Positions 1 through 8,472 of a stretch of DNA of 34,543 nt are shown here, in pieces; the first letter of the stretch is position 1; each line of letters opens with the position of its first letter. The stretch spans positions 1 through 34,543 of the forward strand of contig NZ_JABUXR010000016.1 in the NCBI RefSeq assembly GCF_014838745.1. The letters are read 5' to 3'. The position numbers were made by a program, and so were the translations under genes. Origin of the DNA: Limosilactobacillus urinaemulieris (lineage in GTDB: Bacteria > Bacillota > Bacilli > Lactobacillales > Lactobacillaceae). The notes under the pieces are model-generated. The model saw nothing but the letters and a program-made list of their open reading frames with translations, had not been told where the DNA came from and made no database searches.

Positions 1-48
1 AGATCGCCGGGAGGCTGTCCATATTTAGTATTAATTTTAAGAAAAGGA

Positions 49-88
49 AGAACCGCTCAGAATTTCAAATGAAATTCCGAACGGTTCT
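49..88. terminator. Hairpin terminator after mleR
   Basis: A long inverted repeat whose outer arms AGAACCG / CGGTTCT are complementary and whose inner arms GAATTTC / GAAATTC close a short AAAT loop. It lies just beyond the mleR stop codon on the minus strand. The following minus-strand tract is only moderately U-rich (TTCCTTTTC), so it may work less well as an intrinsic terminator, or serve an incoming plus-strand gene outside the window. Confidence 0.6.
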
Positions 89-141
89 CTTAATTTAAAG
101 GACTTATGTCACAGCCCCTTCTTACTATTCCTAGTTTCTTC

Positions 142-1032
142 CTAATTTTCCTTAGCTCCATAATCAAGAATTAGCTCCCATAACTTTTCTTTGGCAGGGG
201 AAAGGATCTCATTACGGCGCGCGACTAGTGAAAGATGAAATACTGGTTGTTGCGGATCAACCAAGGCTAAATTAACCAGTCGATCGTTAGGAGTAATCGC
301 CAATTCGGTTAAAAATGAAATCCCTAAATTCTCGGCTACCAGATTCTTGATAATATGGATATCATTCGTTCGGTAAATAACTTTAGGACGTATATGTGCG
401 AGCCGACACATTTTACGAAAGGCTTTTTCATGAATAAAATCGGTATCTGGCAAAATAAAGGACTGGCCCTTAAGATCAGCAAATTGTAAATTCTGCTTCT
501 CTGCCAATTGATGATCCCGACTCATAATTATGTGGAATGGATACTGGGCAAACTCCTTAACCGACAGTTCTGGTTGTTGAAGAGGACTAGCAGACCCCAA
601 AAGCGCCATATCCAATTCTCCTCGCAGTAACATCTGGAGCAAATTCTCCGATCCTTCTTCGGTAACCTCCAACTTATCAATTAAATTAGACCGAAGTAAC
701 CGCGGAGTAAGCGGTGGAAAGTAGTAATTACCAATAATTGGTGGCAAGCCAAAGCGGATCTTATTTAACTTAGCATGTTCGATTTCACGGCGTGCAATTG
801 CTAATTCGCGGAGAATTGCTCGAACATGTTGAGCATATTGCTGACCGATCTTAGTAACGGTTATCTGATGATGGACGTGATCACGAATAAAAAAGGTTGT
901 CCCGTACTCCTCTTCTAACCGGTTAATTGCCATTGTAATTGTTGGTTGACTAACCTGAAAATGATCGGCAACTACCGAAAAATTTTTATCTTTAACAAGT
1001 TCAATAAAATATTCTAAATCCCTAATTTTCAT
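142..1032 (-). CDS. mleR: LysR-family regulator, MleR-like (malolactic fermentation)
   Basis: Transcription factor of the LysR type, about 296 aa. The N-terminal winged helix-turn-helix (about residues 1-60) shows the classic pattern of a helix ending in QVSQPTITMAINRLEEEYG; the rest is the periplasmic-binding-protein-like effector domain. It is transcribed divergently from the malolactic enzyme gene with about 130 bp between them, the usual mleR/mleA arrangement, so it probably activates mleA in response to malate; that role is inferred from family and position. I chose the ATG at 1032 because a GAGGG sits 5 nt upstream; an in-frame TTG at 1044 has no ribosome binding site. No truncation is seen. 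Confidence 0.88.
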   Translation of the reverse strand: MKIRDLEYFIELVKDKNFSVVADHFQVSQPTITMAINRLEEEYGTTFFIRDHVHHQITVTKIGQQYAQHVRAILRELAIARREIEHAKLNKIRFGLPPIIGNYYFPPLTPRLLRSNLIDKLEVTEEGSENLLQMLLRGELDMALLGSASPLQQPELSVKEFAQYPFHIIMSRDHQLAEKQNLQFADLKGQSFILPDTDFIHEKAFRKMCRLAHIRPKVIYRTNDIHIIKNLVAENLGISFLTELAITPNDRLVNLALVDPQQPVFHLSLVARRNEILSPAKEKLWELILDYGAKEN

Positions 1033-1044
1033 TTTTGCCCTCAA

Positions 1045-1163
1045 GAATGGATTGTTGCCTTTAGTGTATCAATTTTATTTATAGGATAGCACAGATTTGA
1101 CTATACGCTAATCCACTTCATATCATTGCACTATCAATAATAAATTAAAGGAGATCCTTTACA
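1045..1163. promoter_or_regulatory. mleR/mleA divergent control region
   Basis: The region between the divergent mleR and mleA genes. On the plus strand a TTGACT hexamer near 1097 is followed after 17 nt by ATATCA, a plausible but weak promoter for mleA. A strong ribosome binding site (AAAGGAG) precedes the mleA ATG at 1164. A LysR-type activator would be expected to bind here; I did not identify a convincing T-N11-A operator. Confidence 0.45.
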
Positions 1164-2783
1164 ATGACAGACGCAATGTCAATTCTCAATAATCCCTTTA
1201 AAAACAAGGGAACTGCATTTACATTAGATGAACGAAAGAAGTTAGGACTAGTTGGAACTTTACCCCCTCGAGTAAAGACAATTGAAGAACAAGAAACTGA
1301 TACCTATGCCCTCTACCAAAGCAAAACTTCCCGAATTGAAAAGCGTCACTTTTTAATGGAAGTGTTCAATGCTAACCGAACACTTTTCTTCTACTTAATG
1401 AAAAAGCACATTACCGAAATGATGCCAATTGTTTATGATCCGGTCATCGCTGAAGCAATTGAAAAGTATAACGAACGGTACCTCCGTCCCCAAGATGCTG
1501 TTTACCTCTCCGTTAAGCATCCTGAAGACATTAAACAAAGTCTCCAAAATGTTAGTGCTGATCGGGACATTCGCTTAATTGTTGTTACCGATTCTCAAGG
1601 GATCTTAGGGATTGGTGATTGGGGTGTTGACGGTGTTGACATTGCTGTCGGTAAGTTGATGGTTTATACTGCCGCCGCTGGGGTTGATCCTTCCCAAGTT
1701 CTACCAATTTCAATTGATGCGGGAACCGATAACGAAACCCTGCTCAACGATCCAAATTACCTTGGGGAACGGCACCACCGGATTACTGGTCAAGAATACT
1801 TTGACTTCATTGACCAGTTCGTTGAAACAGTTGAAAAACTATACCCAAAGAGCTTGCTGCATTTTGAAGACTTTGGTCGGGGAACAGCAGCCAGAATTCT
1901 GGATAAGTACCATGACAAGATTTTAACCTTCAACGATGATATTCAGGGAACTGGAATCATTGCCTTAGCAGGTGTTCTTGGTGCATTGAACATTTCTAAA
2001 GAAAAATTAGCTGACCAAAAGTTCTTAACATTCGGTGCCGGAAGTGCCGGGATGGGGATTGCCAAGATGCTGTTTGATGAACTAGTTCGTCAGGGGATGG
2101 ATCCGGCTGAAGCCAAGAAGCACTTCTACCTCGTTGATAAGCAAGGATTATTGTTTAACGATACTGAAGGACTTACGCCAAAGCAAAAGCCATTCACCCG
2201 GAAGCGGAGTGAATTTAAGAATGCTGATGAATTAACTAACTTGTCCGCAGTGGTGAAGGCAATTCACCTGACTGTCATGATTGGGACCTCTACTCAACCA
2301 GGAACCTTCACTGAAGAGATTGTCAAAGAAATGGCAGCCCATACCGAACGCCCAATCATCTTCCCACTCTCAAACCCTACTAAGTTAGCAGAAGCTAAAG
2401 CAGCGGACTTATTGAAGTGGACTAATGGTCGCGCATTGGTTGCCACTGGGATCCCGGTTGATGATATTGAATACAACGGAACTACTTATAACATTGGTCA
2501 AGCAAATAATGCCTTGATCTATCCCGGAGTTGGTTTTGGTGCGATTGCAACAGAAGCAAGCCAAATCAATAATACTATGCTTGCAGCGGCAGCTCACTCA
2601 CTTGTTGGTCTAGTTGATCCAGACAAACCTGGTGCCGCAGTTCTTCCACCAGTTAGAGACATGGCGAAGTTCTCCAAGACGGTTGCCATTGCGGTTGCCC
2701 AATCTGCCATTGACCAAGGACTCTCTTCAGCGATAAACGCTCAAGAAGCGGTCGAAAAAATGACTTGGGAAGCAAAATATTAA
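1164..2783 (+). CDS. mleA: Malolactic enzyme (malate decarboxylating, NAD-dependent)
   Basis: Converts L-malate to L-lactate and CO2 using NAD+ and Mn2+ without releasing pyruvate. It is cytoplasmic and consumes a proton, so it supports acid tolerance and proton-motive force. The 539-aa length matches the malolactic enzyme family. Malic-enzyme features are visible: the N-terminal malic domain with the [16 protein letters not shown] segment, the metal-binding NDDIQGTG stretch in the middle, and the NAD-binding [14 protein letters not shown] glycine motif after it. Malic enzymes share this fold, but the adjacent MleR regulator and overall length favour malolactic enzyme. No malate permease follows directly; the next gene is pepC behind a terminator. 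Confidence 0.95.
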   Translation: MTDAMSILNNPFKNKGTAFTLDERKKLGLVGTLPPRVKTIEEQETDTYALYQSKTSRIEKRHFLMEVFNANRTLFFYLMKKHITEMMPIVYDPVIAEAIEKYNERYLRPQDAVYLSVKHPEDIKQSLQNVSADRDIRLIVVTDSQGILGIGDWGVDGVDIAVGKLMVYTAAAGVDPSQVLPISIDAGTDNETLLNDPNYLGERHHRITGQEYFDFIDQFVETVEKLYPKSLLHFEDFGRGTAARILDKYHDKILTFNDDIQGTGIIALAGVLGALNISKEKLADQKFLTFGAGSAGMGIAKMLFDELVRQGMDPAEAKKHFYLVDKQGLLFNDTEGLTPKQKPFTRKRSEFKNADELTNLSAVVKAIHLTVMIGTSTQPGTFTEEIVKEMAAHTERPIIFPLSNPTKLAEAKAADLLKWTNGRALVATGIPVDDIEYNGTTYNIGQANNALIYPGVGFGAIATEASQINNTMLAAAAHSLVGLVDPDKPGAAVLPPVRDMAKFSKTVAIAVAQSAIDQGLSSAINAQEAVEKMTWEAKY

Positions 2784-2795
2784 CATTATTGACGA

Positions 2796-2827
2796 CGATC
2801 AAGTAAAGTTACTTGGTCGCCTTTTTC
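2796..2827 (+). terminator. Rho-independent terminator of mleA
   Basis: Perfect stem with one T-G pair (CGATCAAGTAA / TTACTTGGTCG, 2-nt loop as drawn) followed by a CTTTTTCTT tract, 12 nt after the mleA stop. It separates mleA from pepC. Confidence 0.85.
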
Positions 2828-2878
2828 TTGAGGAACCACTATAATGGTAAGTAACTATTTTAAGGAGTGTGACCAATT

Positions 2879-4219
2879 GTGAGTTTTGAAATTGATAATT
2901 CCACAATTAATTATTTTCACGAAGATTATGATCAACGGAAAGAATCCGCTGTCCTAGAAAATGCTGTTACCAAAAATGGAGTTAATGCTGCAAGCTTCAA
3001 CTGGCACTCAATTGCTGATAACGCACCCCACTTTTCAATTGATTTAAAAACTGGTGATGTTGCAGACCAAAAGCAATCAGGACGTTGCTGGATGTTTGCC
3101 GCTCTGAACACGATGCGTCATGACATGCAACATAAGTTTAACTTACCTGATAACTTTGAACTTTCTCAATCCTACCAATTCTTCTGGGATAAGTTCGAAA
3201 AGGCTAACTACTTCTACGAAAATGTGATTAAGACCGCTAAGTTACCAACTGACGATCGCAAAGTAGCTTGGTTAATGGCTGCCCCACAATCTGACGGGGG
3301 TCAATGGGATATGCTCTGCGCCCTCATTGAAAAATATGGGGTCATGCCTAAATCAGCAATGCCGGAATCATTTAACTCTAATCGTTCTAACGGAATTAAT
3401 AACCTCTTAAACAATAAGTTGCGTCATGATGCCGTGATCTTACGAAAGATGGTTAATGATGAACAAGCTAGCAAAAATGACCTCAATATTAAGCGGAAAG
3501 AAATGTTAAATGACGTTTACCGGATGCTTGCATATGCTTTTGGTGAACCAGCAAGTCACTTTGACTTTGAATACCGGACAAAGAAGGATAACGAATTTCA
3601 CCGGGATGAAAACATTACCCCACAAGAATTTTTCAAGAAGTATGTCGGTTGGAACCTTGAAGACTATATTTCTATTATCCAGGCTCCAACTGCTGATAAG
3701 GAATACTACAAAACCTATACGATTGATATGTTAGGTAATGTTGTCGGTGGTCGGCAAATTAAGCACTTAAACCTACCAATGGACGAATTTAAGAAGCTTG
3801 CAATCGACCAACTTAAGGCTGGCGAAAGTGTTTGGTTCGGTTCTGACGTTGTTAAATATTCTGAAACCAAGCTTGGAATCATGGCCCTCAACACTTACGA
3901 CTACGCTAAGTTGTTTGACACTGACCTAGAAATGACAAAGGCCCAAGCGCTGGACTATGGTCAAAGCATGATGGATCACGCAATGGTTCTCACGGGTGTC
4001 GATCTGGTCAACGATCGGCCAACCAAGTGGAAGGTCGAAAATTCCTGGGGACCAAAAGTTGGTACCAAGGGTTACTTTGTCATGAGTGACGACTGGATGG
4101 ACAAATACTGCTACCAAATTGTCGTTAACAAGATGTACCTTAGCGACAAACTCAAGCAAGCTCAAGCTCAAAAACCAATCGTCCTCAAGCCCTGGGATCC
4201 AATGGGAACGTTGGCATAG
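2879..4219 (+). CDS. pepC: Aminopeptidase C (C1 / bleomycin hydrolase family)
   Basis: Cytoplasmic cysteine aminopeptidase of papain family C1B that trims peptides taken up from the medium. The 446-aa length is normal. The catalytic triad is present: Cys in QSGRCWMFAALN (about residue 71), His in MMDHAMVLTG and Asn in VENSWGPK. The C-terminus ends in PWDPMGTLA, the tail typical of PepC enzymes, where the last residues reach the active site and favour aminopeptidase over endopeptidase action. The start is a GTG preceded by AAGGAGTGTG. PepE/PepG endopeptidases are close relatives; the tail supports PepC. It fits functionally with the dtpT peptide transporter later in the window, although the two are not linked. 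Confidence 0.9.
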   Translation: MSFEIDNSTINYFHEDYDQRKESAVLENAVTKNGVNAASFNWHSIADNAPHFSIDLKTGDVADQKQSGRCWMFAALNTMRHDMQHKFNLPDNFELSQSYQFFWDKFEKANYFYENVIKTAKLPTDDRKVAWLMAAPQSDGGQWDMLCALIEKYGVMPKSAMPESFNSNRSNGINNLLNNKLRHDAVILRKMVNDEQASKNDLNIKRKEMLNDVYRMLAYAFGEPASHFDFEYRTKKDNEFHRDENITPQEFFKKYVGWNLEDYISIIQAPTADKEYYKTYTIDMLGNVVGGRQIKHLNLPMDEFKKLAIDQLKAGESVWFGSDVVKYSETKLGIMALNTYDYAKLFDTDLEMTKAQALDYGQSMMDHAMVLTGVDLVNDRPTKWKVENSWGPKVGTKGYFVMSDDWMDKYCYQIVVNKMYLSDKLKQAQAQKPIVLKPWDPMGTLA

Positions 4220-4264
4220 GAAAGAGAGTGTGAGCAGGTAAAGAAGGCCCGTAAGACAACAATT

Positions 4265-4300
4265 TCTCCCGACTGGATGCTGAAAGCATCTGGGAGGGAG
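4265..4300. other. Hairpin near pepC end
   Basis: Imperfect stem-loop with arms CTCCC...GATGCT and AGCATC...GGGAG around a GAA loop, about 45 nt after the pepC stop. The T-tract after it is poor, so it is more likely a structural part of the repeat block than a terminator. Confidence 0.4.
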
Positions 4301-4326
4301 TTTGTTGCCTATAGGGGCTTCCCTGC

Positions 4327-4463
4327 GAACACGTTTTGACTCTGTTGCAGTAGCAATTTAGCTTGAGGAAGGTCACGACGAGCAGATCTCGGCTATGTTG
4401 TCCAGAATTGTTATCTTGAGGGAGCTTAGGCTGAACACGTTTTGACTCTGTTGCAGTAGAACG
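4327..4463 (-). repeat. Left repeat array (units in minus orientation)
   Basis: A 27-nt sequence starting GAACACGTTTTGACTC is repeated exactly at 4327-4353 and 4433-4459, that is 106 nt or two 53-nt periods apart. The unit between them, read on the minus strand (GATCTGCTCGTCGTGACCTT, then CCTCAAGC), matches the right-array units read on the plus strand. Confidence 0.75.
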
Positions 4464-4480
4464 CCCCAAATCAATCAAAA

Positions 4481-4530
4481 TCCCCCTAGTATTCAGGTAA
4501 TTTCCTGAGTATTAGGGGGATTTCTCATTT
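4481..4530. terminator. Central bidirectional terminator
   Basis: A 17-bp stem (TCCCCCTAGTATTCAGG / CCTGAGTATTAGGGGGA, nearly perfect) with a 6-nt loop, followed by TTTCTCATTTT on the plus strand and by a T-rich stretch on the minus strand. It sits between the two inverted repeat arrays and can end transcripts of pepC from one side and of the cystine operon from the other. Confidence 0.8.
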
Positions 4531-4558
4531 TATATCATTATTATCTAGTCTTTCTTAA

Positions 4559-4724
4559 GCTGATGTTCTAGGCATTATAGTCGAGAGCTGCTCGCCGTGA
4601 CCTTCCTCGAGCTGATGTTCTACTTCCACATAGTCTAGATCTGTTCGCCAGAAACTTGTTAGAGATAACGTTCTACTGTGACTGAGTCTAGATCTGCTCG
4701 CCCTAACCTTCCTCGAGCTAACGA
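4559..4724 (+). repeat. Right repeat array (units in plus orientation)
   Basis: Imperfect tandem units begin at 4559, 4611 and 4664 and a partial one at 4717, giving periods of 52, 53 and 53 nt. Shared cores are TTCTA, TAGTCTAGATCTGCTCGCC and ACCTTCCTCGAGCT. The same unit occurs inverted in the left array. Confidence 0.75.
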
Positions 4725-4771
4725 CCTCCACCTCCGACGGCAAAACGCCGTTCGGTGGAGAAATCGTTAGC
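4717..4771. other. Two-tier hairpin at the right end of the repeat block
   Basis: Outer arms GCTAACGA (4717-4724) and TCGTTAGC (4764-4771) are perfectly complementary and enclose a second stem, CTCCACC / GGTGGAG with an inner ACGGC / GCCGT pairing and an AAAA loop. No U-tract follows on either strand. Confidence 0.5.
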
Positions 4772-4800
4772 CACCGGAAGGTTTTAACGGGCTCACACTC

Positions 4801-5592
4801 TTATTCCGTAACATCCTCCCCGAAGTATTTTTGGGAGAGTTTCTTGACGGTGCCGTCTTTTTGAAGCTTCTTGAGAGCATCATTGTAAGAAGATTGGATT
4901 GCTGAATCTTTCTTATTAAAGAGTGCCGAGATTTTTGTTGGTTTAACTTCACTAGAAACGTCGATCATCTTCAATCCCTTGGTGCTGTTCTTCTTACTGT
5001 AAGCATACCAAGCTTCACGGGAATTAACTGTTCCTTCAGCCCGACCTTGTTTTACCATTGCTAAGGAATTGCTAAACTCACCATTAGGAACAAGGGTCCC
5101 GTGATACTTCTTCACAACATCGGCATTGTTGGTTCCTGTACCAGCAACGATCTTCTTGCCGCTGATTTGTTTCAAATTCTTAATTTTACTATCTTTAGGA
5201 ACAATTAAAACGTACCGTGACTTGATATATGGGGTCGAGAAATTGTACTTCTTTGCTCGCTCTGGAGTTTGTGTAATATTATTTATTACTACGTCATACT
5301 TTCCAGAACCTAATCCCGCTACTAAAGAATCCCACTTACTCGGGACAAACTTTGCCTTTAGTCCCATTTCCTTGGCCACTGCTTTTCCTAGGTCTACTTC
5401 AAAACCAGTCAGCTTATTGTTCTTCCGGTATGAATAAGGGGAGTAAGTTCCTTCAAGACCAATCGTCAACTCACCTTTTTGTTTTAATTCTGAATTCACT
5501 TGTGATGACGCAGCGTGAATGCTACTAATTCCAGCGGTTGTTCCGACCGTAACTGCTGCTAACGTTACTAATACCTTTTTCCAAATCTTCAT
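4801..5592 (-). CDS. Cystine-binding protein of ABC importer (CyuC/BspA-like)
   Basis: Extracellular solute-binding protein of the polar amino-acid family (SBP_bac_3), 263 aa. A signal peptide is visible: KIWKKV, a hydrophobic core, and a cleavage site after SIHA. There is no lipobox cysteine, so it is secreted or surface-retained by charge rather than lipid-anchored. The body starts with ELTIGLEGTYSPYSY and contains TGFEVDLGKAVAKEMG and a TQTPERAKKYNFSTPY segment typical of the family. It is the last gene of a cgl-permease-ATPase-SBP operon, like the L. reuteri BR11 cystine locus, which is the main reason for assigning cyst(e)ine rather than glutamine. Specificity is inferred. Confidence 0.85.
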   Translation of the reverse strand: MKIWKKVLVTLAAVTVGTTAGISSIHAASSQVNSELKQKGELTIGLEGTYSPYSYRKNNKLTGFEVDLGKAVAKEMGLKAKFVPSKWDSLVAGLGSGKYDVVINNITQTPERAKKYNFSTPYIKSRYVLIVPKDSKIKNLKQISGKKIVAGTGTNNADVVKKYHGTLVPNGEFSNSLAMVKQGRAEGTVNSREAWYAYSKKNSTKGLKMIDVSSEVKPTKISALFNKKDSAIQSSYNDALKKLQKDGTVKKLSQKYFGEDVTE

Positions 5593-5607
5593 TTTATCTT
5601 TCTCCTT

Positions 5608-6357
5608 CTACTTTAAATTTTCCATGGTCATTGAAGCAATAAAGTTCCTAATCCGCTCATTCGGATTTTCCGCAGAAAAGAATTTTTCTGGTACCCCGTC
5701 GTAAATGATTTCGCCATTTTCTACAAAAACAATCTTGTCAGCAATTTGTTTAGCAAACGCCATGTTGTGAGTTACAAGAACCATTGACTGTTTCTCCCGT
5801 GCCAGCTGTAAAAGAACTTTTAACACACTCAATTCTAATTCCGGATCAAGCGCTGAAGTTGGTTCATCCAGAAGAACATACCGTGGTTTCATTGCCAGTG
5901 CTCGAGCGATTGCTACCCGTTGCGCCTGTCCACCAGATAATTCACTAGGATAAACTTCGCCATAATCAGCCATTCCCACTTTTGTCAACACTTCTCTAGC
6001 TAACTCATTAGCATGTTGACGGCCCATTTTCAGAACCTGGGTAGGACCTTCAGTAACGTTGTTAAGAACTGTCTTATGGGGGAATAAATTATAATTCTGA
6101 AAGACCATCCCCGTTTCTCGCCGGATTGCTAACTTCTCCTTATTGCTAACGGGCTGTCGAAAGTCAATCTGATGACCGTTAAAGTCATACTGACCACTCT
6201 CAGGCATAACGAGAAGGTTTAGCGACCGTAAAATTGTCGACTTTCCCGAACCAGACGGCCCAACAAGAACCGTAATCTGACCTGCAGGAAATTCTAATGT
6301 AATATCTTTCAAGACATGTTTGTTACCGTAAGTTTTATTAATTTGGGTTAATTTCAT
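5608..6357 (-). CDS. ABC transporter ATPase, cystine uptake
   Basis: Energy-coupling subunit of the polar amino-acid importer, about 249 aa. Walker [10 protein letters not shown] lies near residue 36, the Q-loop is in VFQNYNLFPHKT, the signature is LSGGQAQRVAIARAL, and Walker B is [14 protein letters not shown], followed by the H-switch VTHN. All nucleotide-binding motifs are intact. I prefer the ATG at 6357 with AGGTGA upstream; a TTG lies one codon earlier. It follows the permease by about 14 nt and precedes the binding protein by 15 nt, so it is cotranscribed with them. Confidence 0.9.
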   Translation of the reverse strand: MKLTQINKTYGNKHVLKDITLEFPAGQITVLVGPSGSGKSTILRSLNLLVMPESGQYDFNGHQIDFRQPVSNKEKLAIRRETGMVFQNYNLFPHKTVLNNVTEGPTQVLKMGRQHANELAREVLTKVGMADYGEVYPSELSGGQAQRVAIARALAMKPRYVLLDEPTSALDPELELSVLKVLLQLAREKQSMVLVTHNMAFAKQIADKIVFVENGEIIYDGVPEKFFSAENPNERIRNFIASMTMENLK

Positions 6358-6371
6358 CAATTTTCACCTAC

Positions 6372-7067
6372 TTAACTAATTTCAAGCTGACTGCCCAGCC
6401 GTTTTTCAAGATAGTGCTGGAGAACAGAAAGAACCGTTGTAAATACTGCATAGATTAACGCAACTAACGTGTACATTAATAATGGTTGGTAATTAGCTGC
6501 TGCAATTTGTTGACTAACCTCAAACATTTCCATGATTGTAATCGAAGCAGCTAACGAAGTATCCTTCACTAAGCTAATGAAGCTGTTTGAAAGTGGTGGC
6601 AAGGCAACCCGAAGAGCTTGGGGAATAATAATCCGCCACAAAATTTGCAGGCGGGTCATCCCAATTGCCGCCCCAGCTTCCCACTGGCCGCGATCAACAG
6701 AGCTAATTGCTGCCCGAATAGTTTCCGAAGCATATGCTCCAGTATTAAGCGAAAAGGTAATGATCCCCGCTGTAAATGGTTCAAGCTTAATTCCATGGGG
6801 TAATATTCCACGAATCCTTAAATATGGCAGTCCAAAGAAAACAATAAATAATTGGACTAATAGTGGTGTCGACCGGAAAAGCCAAACGTAAAATTGAACA
6901 AACCACTTGAGAATCATAAATGGTCCTCGTTGGTGTGACAGCCGAATCAATGCAGCTATCAAAGCAATGATTAAACCAAAGAAAAATGAAATTAACGCTA
7001 ACGGGATTGTATATTTAAATCCCGCTGCTAGAAGTTGCGGTAACGATGTCCTGATAATTTCCCACAT
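6372..7067 (-). CDS. ABC transporter permease, cystine uptake
   Basis: Membrane subunit of the importer, 231 aa with about five transmembrane helices. It shows the HisM/GlnP family pattern, including FRSTPLLVQLFIVFFGLPY and the EAA-like cytoplasmic loop GQWEAGAAIGMTRLQILWRII-PQALRVALPPL. A single permease gene suggests a homodimer. It starts 21 nt after the cgl stop with a good ribosome binding site (AAGGA before the ATG). Position between cgl and the ATPase ties it to cyst(e)ine. Confidence 0.88.
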   Translation of the reverse strand: MWEIIRTSLPQLLAAGFKYTIPLALISFFFGLIIALIAALIRLSHQRGPFMILKWFVQFYVWLFRSTPLLVQLFIVFFGLPYLRIRGILPHGIKLEPFTAGIITFSLNTGAYASETIRAAISSVDRGQWEAGAAIGMTRLQILWRIIIPQALRVALPPLSNSFISLVKDTSLAASITIMEMFEVSQQIAAANYQPLLMYTLVALIYAVFTTVLSVLQHYLEKRLGSQLEIS

Positions 7068-7088
7068 GGTTCCTTAATCCTTTCCTAG

Positions 7089-8231
7089 TTAATTTAATTG
7101 ATCTAACGCTTGTTTTAAGTCGGCAATAATGTCCTCAGGATCTTCAATTCCCACAGATAGCCGAATTAATTCATCCTTAATCCCATTTTTTAGCCTAATT
7201 TCTCGCGGAATCGAACCGTGAGTCATTACTGCTGGGACCTCAATCAAGCTCTCAATTCCGCCAAGACTTTCTGCCAGGTCAATCAATTGAAGACTTTCAA
7301 CAAACTTCTTGGCATCAAGGCCAGCCTTTAATTCAAAGCTAATCATTGCCCCAAAGTTTTTCATTTGCTTTGCTGCAACTAAATGTCCTGGGAAATCGGC
7401 TAATCCTGGATAATAAATCTTTGCAATTCGTGAATCCTGTTGTAAAAAGTCAACTACCGTAGCGGCATTTTCTTGGTGAACTCGCATTCGGGCGCCAAGA
7501 GTTTTGATCCCCCGTTGTAATAGCCAACTGTCATCTGGGCCTAAAGTACTACCAATTGAGTTCTGCAAAAAGGCTAACTGCTCAGCGATTTGTTGATCCT
7601 TCGTTACCGCTAACCCAGCAACCACATCACTATGGCCGCCAAGGTACTTGGTTGCGGAATGCACAACGATATCTGCCCCCAAGGTTAATGGCTGTTGATT
7701 GTAAGGTGTAGCAAATGTATTATCAACAATTGTTCTTACACCATGTCTCTTGGCAATCTTTGCAATTGCTTCAATATCGGCAATTTGAAGGAGCGGATTA
7801 GTTGGTGTTTCAAAGTAAATGGCAACCGTATTATCTTGAATGGCATTTTCTACTGCGTTCAAATCTTGCATGTCAACGACCGTAAATTCGAAGCCGAACC
7901 GCTTCAGAACTTTATTGATCAACCGGAATGTTCCGCCATAGACATCACTCCCAACAACAAAGTGATCACCTTGGGAGTAAAGTGAAAAGACAGCGTGAAT
8001 CGCAGCCGAACCGGATGAAAAGGCAAAGCCAGCAACCCCATGTTCTAATTCAGCAATTAGCTTTTCTAAAGATGCCCGGGTTGGGTTTCCCGTGCGTGAA
8101 TATTCCCACTTAGGATTGCCACCCAGTTGATGCTGATGAAACGTTGACGAGCGATAGATTGGTGTTGATACGGCACCAGTTGTTTGGTCTTCACTATTAC
8201 CACCGTGAATTAATTGAGTATTGAAGTTCAT
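7089..8231 (-). CDS. PLP-dependent cystathionine lyase/synthase (Cgl type)
   Basis: Cys/Met metabolism PLP enzyme, 380 aa. The Schiff-base lysine is in HSATKYLGGHSD (about K195), with the SSGSAAIHA phosphate-binding segment near residue 72 and the YSRTGNPTR motif near residue 44. Its neighbours are a cystine importer, as in L. reuteri BR11 where the enzyme is a cystathionine gamma-lyase acting in cystine-dependent oxidative defence; gamma-synthase activity cannot be excluded from sequence. The ATG at 8231 is preferred because AAGAAAGGA lies 11 nt upstream; an in-frame codon at 8258 would fall in the leader. It is the first structural gene behind the Cys-codon leader peptide and its terminator. 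Confidence 0.88.
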   Translation of the reverse strand: MNFNTQLIHGGNSEDQTTGAVSTPIYRSSTFHQHQLGGNPKWEYSRTGNPTRASLEKLIAELEHGVAGFAFSSGSAAIHAVFSLYSQGDHFVVGSDVYGGTFRLINKVLKRFGFEFTVVDMQDLNAVENAIQDNTVAIYFETPTNPLLQIADIEAIAKIAKRHGVRTIVDNTFATPYNQQPLTLGADIVVHSATKYLGGHSDVVAGLAVTKDQQIAEQLAFLQNSIGSTLGPDDSWLLQRGIKTLGARMRVHQENAATVVDFLQQDSRIAKIYYPGLADFPGHLVAAKQMKNFGAMISFELKAGLDAKKFVESLQLIDLAESLGGIESLIEVPAVMTHGSIPREIRLKNGIKDELIRLSVGIEDPEDIIADLKQALDQLN

Positions 8232-8281
8232 AAAATATTTTTCCTTTCTTAAACGCAATGATTATTTCGAATAAATGATCC

Positions 8282-8325
8282 AAAAAAGGCGCAACTTCAA
8301 GTTAAGCTTGAAATTGCGCCTTATG
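8282..8325 (-). terminator. Attenuator terminator with antiterminator strand
   Basis: A 16-bp stem with one mismatch (arms 8307-8322 and 8286-8301 with loop TTAA between) followed on the minus strand by six T. Its 5' arm with the preceding bases, CATAAGGCGC at 8316-8325, is complementary over 10 bp (one G-U) to GCGTCTTATG at 8386-8395 inside the leader ORF. The two pairings exclude each other, so this is a candidate regulated terminator in front of cgl. Confidence 0.82.
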
Positions 8326-8355
8326 TACTTACCCCGACAATATTAGCAGGCCAAA

Positions 8356-8442
8356 TTAACTTTGGGTACGCCAAAACGTGGGTCGCATAAGACGCGATCC
8401 ACAGCAACATACAACTGCATTAACAAATTGAATGTTTTTCAT
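8356..8442 (-). CDS. Cysteine leader peptide (28 aa, Cys-Cys-Cys)
   Basis: Short ORF not in standard annotation range: ATG at 8442 with GGAGG 8 nt upstream (8451-8455), 28 codons, TAA at 8356-8358. It begins MKNIQFVNAVV, then three consecutive Cys codons TGT TGC TGT (8401-8409) and GSRLMRP. A hairpin (8394-8402 with 8378-8386, one mismatch) starts inside the third Cys codon, and the antiterminator strand 8386-8395 lies in its loop and arm. A ribosome stalled on the Cys codons would block this hairpin and leave the antiterminator strand free to break the terminator; free translation would let termination occur. The product probably has no function beyond sensing charged tRNA-Cys. The mechanism is inferred; the ORF, codons and pairings are seen. 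Confidence 0.82.
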   Translation of the reverse strand: MKNIQFVNAVVCCCGSRLMRPTFWRTQS

Positions 8443-8472
8443 GACGTGTTCCTCCTAATAAAGTATGGATAA

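Larger units (their letters stand above)
4220..4800. repeat. Gene-free block of ~53-nt repeats in two inverted arrays
   Basis: Noncoding block of about 580 bp between the convergent pepC and cystine-binding-protein genes. An 11-bp inverted repeat (AGAGTGTGAGC at 4225-4235; complement at 4791-4801) frames it almost exactly at the two stop codons. Inside are two arrays of a degenerate unit of about 53 nt in opposite orientation (separate entries), flanking a central terminator hairpin at 4481-4520. Because 53 is not a multiple of three and stops are frequent, the repeats cannot encode a repeat protein. I do not recognise the family with certainty; it could be an intergenic repeat spread through the genome or a structured RNA. 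Confidence 0.7.

Noticed and set aside
4327-4724. CRISPR array
   Set aside because: The repeats are degenerate, contiguous, split into two opposite orientations, and have no unique spacers or cas genes nearby.
4185-4952. Several ORFs of 60-100 codons on the minus strand across the repeat block and the end of the binding-protein gene
   Set aside because: They run through hairpins and 53-nt repeats whose period is not a multiple of three, lack binding sites, or overlap a real gene in another frame.
8282-8466. T-box or SAM-type riboswitch ahead of the cystine operon
   Set aside because: No T-box motif (GGUGGNACCRCG) or SAM-I core is present; the leader peptide with alternative pairing explains the region better.
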